Positions 19,002 to 25,259 of a stretch of 25,259 nt of DNA are shown here, piece by piece. The notes under the pieces are model-generated. The model was not told the DNA's origin, ran no database searches, and saw only the letters and a program-made list of their open reading frames with translations. The translations under genes and the position numbers were made by a program. This stretch comes from Phaeoceros laevis. Lineage: Eukaryota; Anthocerotophyta; Anthocerotopsida; Notothyladales. Numbering within the stretch: the first letter of the stretch is position 1; every line of letters starts with the position of its first letter. Location: positions 1-25,259 of the forward strand of contig JBNGIQ010007061.1 of assembly GCA_049999765.1 (NCBI GenBank). Reading direction: 5' to 3'.

Positions 19002-20957
19002 ATGAGTGACCGGAGTCCGGTGGAGGGAGATCTCGATTTTTACGTTCCTGACACCCCAGATCAGATCAGTCACAGCAGTAAATCGGGGCGGTGCGCTGGT
19101 TAGATAGCTTGTGGAGGAGAAGGAGGACTACATCGAAAGAGACGGAGGGAGTGAGTCCTGTGAATCTTTCAGGATTTGCTCAGGCATCGGAGGAGGAGGA
19201 AGAGCCAGAAGGGAGAGGCGAAGGACAATATTTGTCAATGGATGTTCCGTCGGGGGGCTGCGGGACAAGATCCCGCGAATTTTCAGGGTGCGGATGCGAA
19301 TCTGGAGAGGGAAATGTTGGATGCATTACACGCTGAAGCCTGTAATCGAGTCTTGTCGATGCCAGGGGTGCAAAAGCTCATCGATTCCCAGATGCAAGCT
19401 CTAGCAGGGAGTCCTGATTCGAGCAGAGCAAGTTTTTTAGCGAGCTTGGGAAAGGGAAGCCGTATGGAGGTGTTGCCTGAGTCTGGCAAGGGCACAGAAT
19501 TTAAGACAGAGACGCCGGATGAGGAGTCTCCTCACCCTAAATTCTCTGTGGGAGCTCAAATGTCGCAGGCGATGGCACGGGACCTTGAAGAAGCGAGAAG
19601 ACAAGTGGTGATCGAGTTGCTAAAGGACAGCAAGAGATCCGAGGAGACAAGCAAAGCACAGGCTATTTTAAGTGCAACTGCTACGGCAGGGACGACAAAT
19701 CCGATGGTGGCTCGAGTGTTGACGTCCGATAATATGGCGACGCCGACACTCAGAGGCATGCCCTGTCCCACGTTTCGACAACCTGCGTTGAATGCTCACT
19801 CGACATTTCCTCCTCAGACTGGAGGAGCTGGAGCTTACAACGTGGCGAGTTCCCATCCGATTTTTCAGCAGTATGCACCAGGCGGGCAGGGAGGTCCGGG
19901 TCAGAGTTCCAGCACTTTCAGCAACGCTCCATGGCCGACACGATCCGTGAGCAAGGAGCTTATGAAGCTCCCAGAATTCAACGGTGGTAAGGGATTCCCC
20001 TGTCCTGAAGAAGCAGAACAGTGGATGCGGGCTCTGGCACGTGCAATCTGCATCAACGGTTGGACGGCGGAAGAATCATTGGATCATGCGCAGGCCAAAC
20101 TCACGTGCTCTGCAGCTACCTGGTATCAAAACCGAGAGCATTTATTTGATCAGCATCCACAGGGAGCTGAAGCGGGGTGGCAGACTTTCTGGTCGATGTT
20201 CGAGAAAAAGTTAGTCGGGCAGGATGAACAACCGCTCTGGGTCCAGTTCGAGTCACGTGTGCAGACGGCAGATGAGTCGGTTGAGGCCTATGCTGATGGA
20301 TTACGAAGAATGGCTGGCCAATTGGGAGTCAATCTGAATGGCGGGAACATTCGCACTCGCTTCTTGAAAGGTTTGCATAATGTTCAGGTGCGAAGCAAGG
20401 TTGAGAACATGGCTTATATGTTACCTCCCACGCTGGAAGCTCTTGCATCCGCTGCATCGCACTATGAATTGGCGGGTCGGAGAGACAAGTGCAGTAAGAC
20501 TTCGAATGCTGGTTGTGTAAACATGGTCTCGACGGAGGGAGAAGATCGGAAACGAGGCATGGAGAATCAGGCTCCGACTGCATCGGAGTTTCAGAAGATG
20601 CTGGAGGACGGCCTACAGAAACATTTGCTGGAGCTGAAGCGTGAAATTGCTTCTCAAAAGCAAATGATTGCCGGGATGCAGTTGGACAAGATGCGACAAA
20701 CAAAACCTGATCGTCCTTGTTTTACGTGCGGCGGTCCGCACTTCAAACGCAACTGTCCTCTTGAGTTGGTAAAGAAGAGCGACATCGCAGCTCCTGTGAG
20801 CATGGCAGAGTTGGTGGAATTGGATATGACGAAGGTCGAAGATGTGACTTCGATTGAAGAAATGATTCAGAGTCTTCAAGGCTTTATCAGTGCGGATCCG
20901 GAGTTTACGCCTGCACTAGCTAGGCAAAGTCGCATTGATCTCTCTTGCTGGCGGTGA
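19002..20957 (+). pseudogene. Gypsy gag (capsid, zinc knuckle), N-terminus apparently frameshifted
   Basis: The main frame is open from 19164 to the TGA at 20955-20957; its first ATG is 19242. The central part is a retrotransposon capsid (LPEFNGGKGFPCPEEAEQWMRALARAI, WQTFWSMFEKKLVG, QTADESVEAYADGLRRMAGQLG). It ends with one zinc knuckle C-x2-C-x3-H-x4-C (CFTCGGPHFKRNC, about 20718-20756). The nearest sensible start, MSDRSPVEGDLDFYVPDTPD at 19002, is in the same frame but stops at 19101-19103. The frame from 19091 then continues with a gag-like acidic stretch until about 19240, where the main frame resumes. This suggests two compensating indels, or that translation really begins at 19242. Gag forms the virus-like particle that packages the element RNA. 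Confidence 0.7.
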
Positions 20958-22176
20958 GGATTTAAGCATGTTGGCGCAAGTTTTCGGGCAGGAGTCGGCT
21001 GGTGAAGACGACACGACTGATGGAGACGATATCGAGACTTCAGAACCTCCTGTCGCAGTTCCTGATCAAGTGCTGTATCAACTGATCATTTTGAATTTGA
21101 TTCAAGCACGGAGAGTAGCGGGGTTAAGCACGAAGGTGGCTGATATTTTGGCTGATGACGAGGGCAGACTGGCTCTGCGTCGAGGTTTGGAACATGCTCG
21201 GGCGATCAAGCACGCTCAGCACTTGAGTCAAACACGAGCAGCTTCTGCTGCTTCTCCGCCTGGTGAATCTGACAGGTCTTATGAATGTTTGTTGTCAGTC
21301 AGCGTTCTCAGCAAGCGGTTTGCGGTGGTGGTTGATACAGGTGCGTCTCACAGCATCATTTCTTTCCACACCATTCGGCGGTTGAAGTTACAGAATTTAC
21401 TCCAGCCATCACGGAAAGCATTCATTACGGCGGGTGGAGAGCTTGCATTTCCGGTGGGGGAGATCGATTCGTTGCCGTTAAAAATTGGTTCTCATACTGT
21501 GGCAGTCAGTTGTACGGTGGTGAAAAAGGCCTGCTTTTCTATGTTACTTGGACTTGATGTCATGAAACCATTGGGTGCTGTCATTGATTTGGGCAAGAAC
21601 ATGTTTTATTTTCCTTCTCCCAACGTTGGAGGGGATGGAGGTATTCCTAGCTCAATGACTGTAGCGGTACCATTGACTTGCGAGAGATTGAAGAAAACGT
21701 TGGAAGATGTAAAACTGGCATCTCTTATAGTGCATCAAGTTCACATGATCAGGCCGATCCCAACGGAGTTGGGGCCAAAACAAGGTATGATATCCTTCCC
21801 AGATTTGGATGAGCATGTGGATGAGAAGCCAGCTGCCAGGAAGATGAGCAACAAGGAAAAAGTTAAAGCTCAAATCGCAAAAGGCAAGAAGAAGGTTGAA
21901 TTGCAGTTTCCGCACGAGGCGATTATGGGGGAAAGTCTGTCACCTGAACCGAGGCAACGGGTCATTGCAGTGCTGGAAGAATGTCGGGATGCATTCATCC
22001 CTAAGTCGGAGTTGTTGCCATGCACCAGTGGGATTTATCATCATATTGATACAGGGGATCATGCTCCCATATATATACCTGCGTACAGATGTTCTCCAGC
22101 AGAAGAGGCCATAATTCAAGCAAAAGTTGATAAGATGTTGGAAATGGGTGTTGTCAGAGAAAGTACCAGTCCTTAG
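20920..22176 (+). pseudogene. Gypsy pol, part 1: aspartic protease and start of reverse transcriptase
   Basis: The pol frame opens at 20920, overlaps gag by 38 nt and is +1 relative to it. The first ATG is at 20968. The protease has the catalytic VVDTGASHSIIS at about 21328-21363 and the later hydrophobic LLGLDVMKPLGAVIDLG. About 200 residues downstream the RT N-terminus begins with the YRCSPAEE-type motif and VDKMLEMGVVRESTSP. The frame then ends at TAG (22174-22176), exactly where the family has SPWGSPVV. The amber codon replaces the Trp codon, so a single G to A change explains it. Confidence 0.8.
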
Positions 22177-23250
22177 GGTACTAGTGTTGTGTTGGTCACA
22201 AAGCCCAAGACGGGGGGCTGGAGGATGTGTATGGATTGTCGGGCGTTGAATAAAATTACCAAAGCTGAAGTCTACCCGATGCCCATTGTTGAAGAACTGG
22301 TTGATTCTGTTGGGAAGTCGGCTTGGTTTACATTGATTGATTTGCACAGTGCCTACTGGCAAATCCCTATGCATCCTGCATCCATTGAGAAGACCGCATT
22401 CCCCACTCGAAAGGGACACTGCGAATTCACAAGAATGGTGATGGGGTTAAAGACTGCAGGCTTCACATTTCAAAAATATGTTAATCGAGTGTTGAAGGTA
22501 GTAGATGCATTTTGTAAGGCTTACCTTGATGATTTGCTGAACCATGCTCGTGATTTTGAGGAAGCACTGCATAGGTTGCGCATGGTGTTGCAGCTACTGA
22601 TTAAACATGGACTGTTGGCGTCATTCTCCAAGAGTCAGTTTATGCTGAGCGAAGTACCATATTTAGGATTTTTGCTGACGAAGGATGGTGTAAGAATCGA
22701 CCCGGCAAAAGTGCAAGCTATCTTGCAGCTTCGACCACCTACGGATGTCCCATCGCTGCAGCATGTTCTGGGGTTATTTCAACATTATACGAAGTTTCAA
22801 GAAAGATATGCTGAGATGGCAGTTCCTTTGATTAATCTTACGCAGAAGTATAAGCGTTGGGAGTGGACTGCGGAGTGCCAGTATGCATTTGAAGAAATCA
22901 AACGAGTACTAACCTCAGATCCGGTGCTAGTACAACCAGACTTCTCGAAGGATTTCATTGTGCAGACCGATTGGTCACCATTGGCATTGGGGGCCATCTT
23001 GGCTCAAACAATGTTGGATGAAGACTCTGGACAAAGCCGAGAAGTGGTGATTTACTATGCAAGTAAGAAACTGAAGGGTGCAGAGTTGCATTACTCAGCA
23101 ACGGAGGGCGAATGTCAAGCAGTATTGTGGGCTGTGAAGTTGTTTAGACCATACCTCTTTGGAAGAACATTCCAGTTGCAAACTGATCATTTCGCTTTGA
23201 AATGGTTGATGACTTGCAAGGACCTGATGGGTAAGTTGGCTAGATGGTAA
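22177..23250 (+). pseudogene. Gypsy pol, part 2: reverse transcriptase and RNase H
   Basis: This is the same frame as the protease, separated only by the amber codon. RT motifs: GGWRMCMDCRALNKITKAEVYPMP, FTLIDLHSAYWQIPM, AFPTRKGHCEFTRMVMGL, and the catalytic YLDD at 22522-22533. The connection follows (VLGLFQHYTKF, PLINLTQKYKRWEW). RNase H has QTDWSPLALGAILAQ (22969 on), TEGECQAVLWAVKLFRPYLFGR and QTDHFALKWLM. The frame stops at TAA (23248-23250) inside the conserved ARWxLKLQ motif. Apart from the two stops the domain is well preserved, so this copy decayed recently or is expressed by read-through. Confidence 0.85.
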
Positions 23251-25259
23251 CTTAAGCTGCAGAGCTATATCATGGAGATTGTTCACAAGAAGGGAAGACT
23301 GCATCAGAATGTTGATGCATTGTCCAAGCTGGATTGTACCCCAGCGCAGCATCTTACCAGCTACGTAGCAGCGGGGGTCGCTCGAGATGCACAAGAGCTG
23401 GATGAGTGTTCTGATTCTTCCTTTTCTTCCAGTGAGGATGCCATGACGGAGGAGGAGCGGTTGCAGTTCTTGGCAGAGAGAGATTTATTTGTGAATGCTG
23501 AGCTTCGTCGAATTGTTAATTTGCCTGCTTCAGTTTCTGCAGTTCAGACAATTACGATTGCTCAGACTCATTTCGCCTGGAATGGGCATATAACGAATTT
23601 CTCTGATCATGATGGAAGTGGCAGTTCTGAGGACCAAGGAGATTACATGCCTGATTATGATGATCTGGAGGATTTTGTACCTAAGTCTGAAGAATATGAT
23701 CCGGGCATTGTTTTGATAGATGCCTTGGAAGCTGAGTACTCAACTAGTCTGTCTCATGGACAGCTACATCAGCTACCAGACCCGCGAGTGGCAGGAGATC
23801 TTAGGGTTGATGACGCTCCTGATCATGTGGTAATAGATGATGTAGTAGTGCCTGCCAGTATGGAAGCAAATCAATATTTGTCAGCCCGTTCTGCACTTTT
23901 GTATGGGAAATCTGAACTGAAAGAGAACGAAGTCGAAGTATGGAAGGAATTCTTTCGTGCTTTCTCTGCTAATGAGCTACATGAAGTCTTGGCCGCTCTG
24001 TTGGGGGAGGACTCTATCAATGGTGAGTCGGTTGGTGAAGGTATGGGGTGTACGCCGGTGGGTACAGTCGATGCACCTTGCACTGCTTCACCTGCAGATC
24101 CCTTAGTGTCGGCACTTGATGTTCCTTCTGGGAGTGGTGCTAAAGCTACAGACATGTTGGGTGATGTTCAGATGGTGCCCTGTTTCATGCATGATTCTGT
24201 CAAGTTTTGTGTCAAGTGTGGTAAGCGTGAATGTCGAGAGTACTTGAGTTTGAGCCATGGATGGTCTAGTGATGACTTATGCAGAACGGTGTGGGTCTGC
24301 TCCATTTGCGCTGAGGCACCTTTCACTGATATATTCGGGGATGCAGCGGTGATGTTCTTTCTCCAAACAAGGGTGTATCCTTTGGGTGTTTCTGAACATA
24401 GCAAAGAACGGTACAGAAAAATCCGTCGTCAGTATGCTTGGTCTTCTGATTTCGCTGTCCTCTTGAAGTTGGGTAATAAGCGTTATGGTCCAAGGATCGT
24501 GCCTCCTCCTGAAGATCGAGAGGCCATTCTTCAGAATTTGCATGCGAAGGGTCATATGGACGTGAGCAAATTGCAAGCAGCTATTGTTGAATCTTACTTC
24601 TGGCCAAGAATGCAGTCGGATATTCGACGGGTTGTTTTGAGGCTGGAGGGGCCTGTCCATCTTGGGGTGACAGCCGAGCCTTCGTCGTTTGCATATATGA
24701 CCGTCGAAAGCACATTAGCTTCTGCTTACCTGGATACGGTGTCTGCTGCGGTTCCTGATGTAAGTGTGCACATAAACGAAGATGAAGAGCCCCCTGATCT
24801 TCTAGCGACGCAGCTGGAGTACGATTCCACTGACTATGAGTCTGCTGAGGATGAGCCGTTGTCAGCTAGAGTGGACGCATTTGATCAGGCAGCTGGTGCG
24901 CAAGATGTGATGATCTCTCTGCCTTCCAGTTCTCTGGATATGTCTGATGCACACAATATCGCCCCAGAGACTCAAGCTAGAGTATCTGCATCGATTGCTC
25001 ACGGGCTTCTCCATCGACAGCAATTGGTGGTGGCTTCTTCTCCAGTGGTGATTCCTTCTTCAATGCCTGTTCTTAATGTGCTTCCCGTCCCTTCCATCTC
25101 TGGCATGGCGTGGGCAGTGTTTCCCTTGCTCCGGATCTGCAGATTTCACCTCTTGCGCTGCCTGTGGCGGAGCTACGTCGGTTGCCTCGAGCGATGCCCA
25201 GGACACAGGGCAAGGCGTGAGATTGCGGCGACTTCGCAATCTGGAGGGGCTCCATGCCA
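23251..25259 (+). pseudogene. Gypsy pol, part 3: RNase H end, acidic region, six-Cys module, degenerate integrase N-domain (open to the window edge)
   Basis: After the TAA the same frame is open for all 669 remaining codons. It starts with the RNase H end (LKLQSYIMEIVHKKGRLHQNVDALSKL). Then comes an Asp/Glu/Ser-rich stretch of about 290 residues (DYMPDYDDLEDFVP) that I do not recognise. At 24208-24309 six Cys are spaced C-x2-C-x4-C-x15-C-x5-C-x2-C. Next is an integrase zinc-binding domain, DREAILQNLHAKGHMDVSKL...ESYFWPRMQSDIRRVV (24514-24636), which keeps the His pair but lacks the following C-x2-C. No DDE catalytic core follows; instead there is a second acidic, Ser/Pro-rich region. Past about 25105 the frame turns Arg/Cys/Leu-rich, while the next frame reads more naturally and stops at 25218-25220, so a frameshift there is likely. 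Confidence 0.65.
25221..25241 (+). other. Perfect 7-bp hairpin just after the likely pol end
   Basis: GATTGCG (25221-25227) and CGCAATC (25235-25241) are inverted repeats around a 7-nt loop. The hairpin directly follows a TGA at 25218-25220 and precedes a short purine tract (GGAGGGG, near 25244) that could be a polypurine tract. A role in the element is only a guess. Confidence 0.35.

Larger units (their letters stand above)
18365..25259 (+). mobile_element. Ty3/Gypsy-type LTR retrotransposon, degenerate, 3' end outside the window
   Basis: The order is LTR, initiator-Met primer-binding site, gag with zinc knuckle, protease, reverse transcriptase, RNase H, then a degenerate integrase zinc-binding domain. 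This is the Ty3/Gypsy order. The element is inserted tail outward from the PGK gene, its LTR about 390 bp upstream of the PGK ATG. Gag and pol are in different frames, pol has two in-frame stops, and the N-terminal part of gag seems to change frame, so this copy should not be autonomous. The right end and 3' LTR are not in the window, so insertion age cannot be estimated. Confidence 0.85.

Noticed and set aside
1-25259. CRISPR array, tRNA or rRNA genes, bacterial operon signals
   Set aside because: No regular spaced repeats, no cloverleaf-like tRNA sequence and no rRNA motifs were seen; the window is clearly eukaryotic nuclear DNA.

Overview
The window looks like nuclear DNA of a land plant that makes swimming sperm (a bryophyte, lycophyte or fern). 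The evidence is: (i) plant genes with short GT-AG introns, nearly all 83-158 nt; (ii) nucleus-encoded plastid proteins with transit-peptide-like N-termini (starch synthase II, phosphoglycerate kinase, the HisA-type histidine enzyme HISN3); (iii) a long intron-free PLS-type PPR protein with a DYW deaminase-like domain; and (iv) a centriolar gene, CEP76, which plants without flagellated cells are expected to lack. The species cannot be named from the sequence alone.

Layout. 1-979 is the 3' end of an I/Tad-like LINE: RNase H, a C-terminal Cys/His cluster, a 3' stem-loop and a (TAA)n tail. 1236-3804 (-) is a complete four-exon CEP76. 4297-6368 (-) is an eight-exon gene for a chalcone-isomerase-fold protein, assembled here from splice signals. 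7203-10342 (-) is an eight-exon starch synthase II. 10634-13555 (+) is the PPR-DYW gene, head to head with starch synthase II and only about 290 bp away. 14391-15344 (-) is HISN3, in one exon. 15873-17978 (-) is a seven-exon plastid phosphoglycerate kinase. From about 18365 to the right edge lies a Ty3/Gypsy-type LTR retrotransposon (+): 5' LTR, initiator-Met tRNA primer-binding site, gag, protease, RT and RNase H, with two in-frame stops in pol. Its reading frame is then open to the window edge and holds an acidic region, a six-cysteine module and a degenerate integrase zinc-binding domain.

How the genes relate. PGK, starch synthase II and HISN3 are plastid metabolic enzymes (Calvin cycle/glycolysis, starch, histidine). 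The PPR protein is probably an organellar RNA-editing factor. CEP76 acts at centrioles. Nothing suggests an operon-like unit; the clearest local arrangement is the divergent SS2/PPR pair, which may share a promoter. The points most worth a second look are the PPR protein (an OSB PDF-like N-terminal motif and a DRH ending in place of DYW), the CEP76 pseudo-peptidase residues, the uncharacterised CHI-fold gene, and the odd part of the Gypsy element downstream of RNase H.

Limits: all exon boundaries come from reading GT/AG signals, frame phase and remembered family conservation; no alignment, RNA evidence or database search was available.
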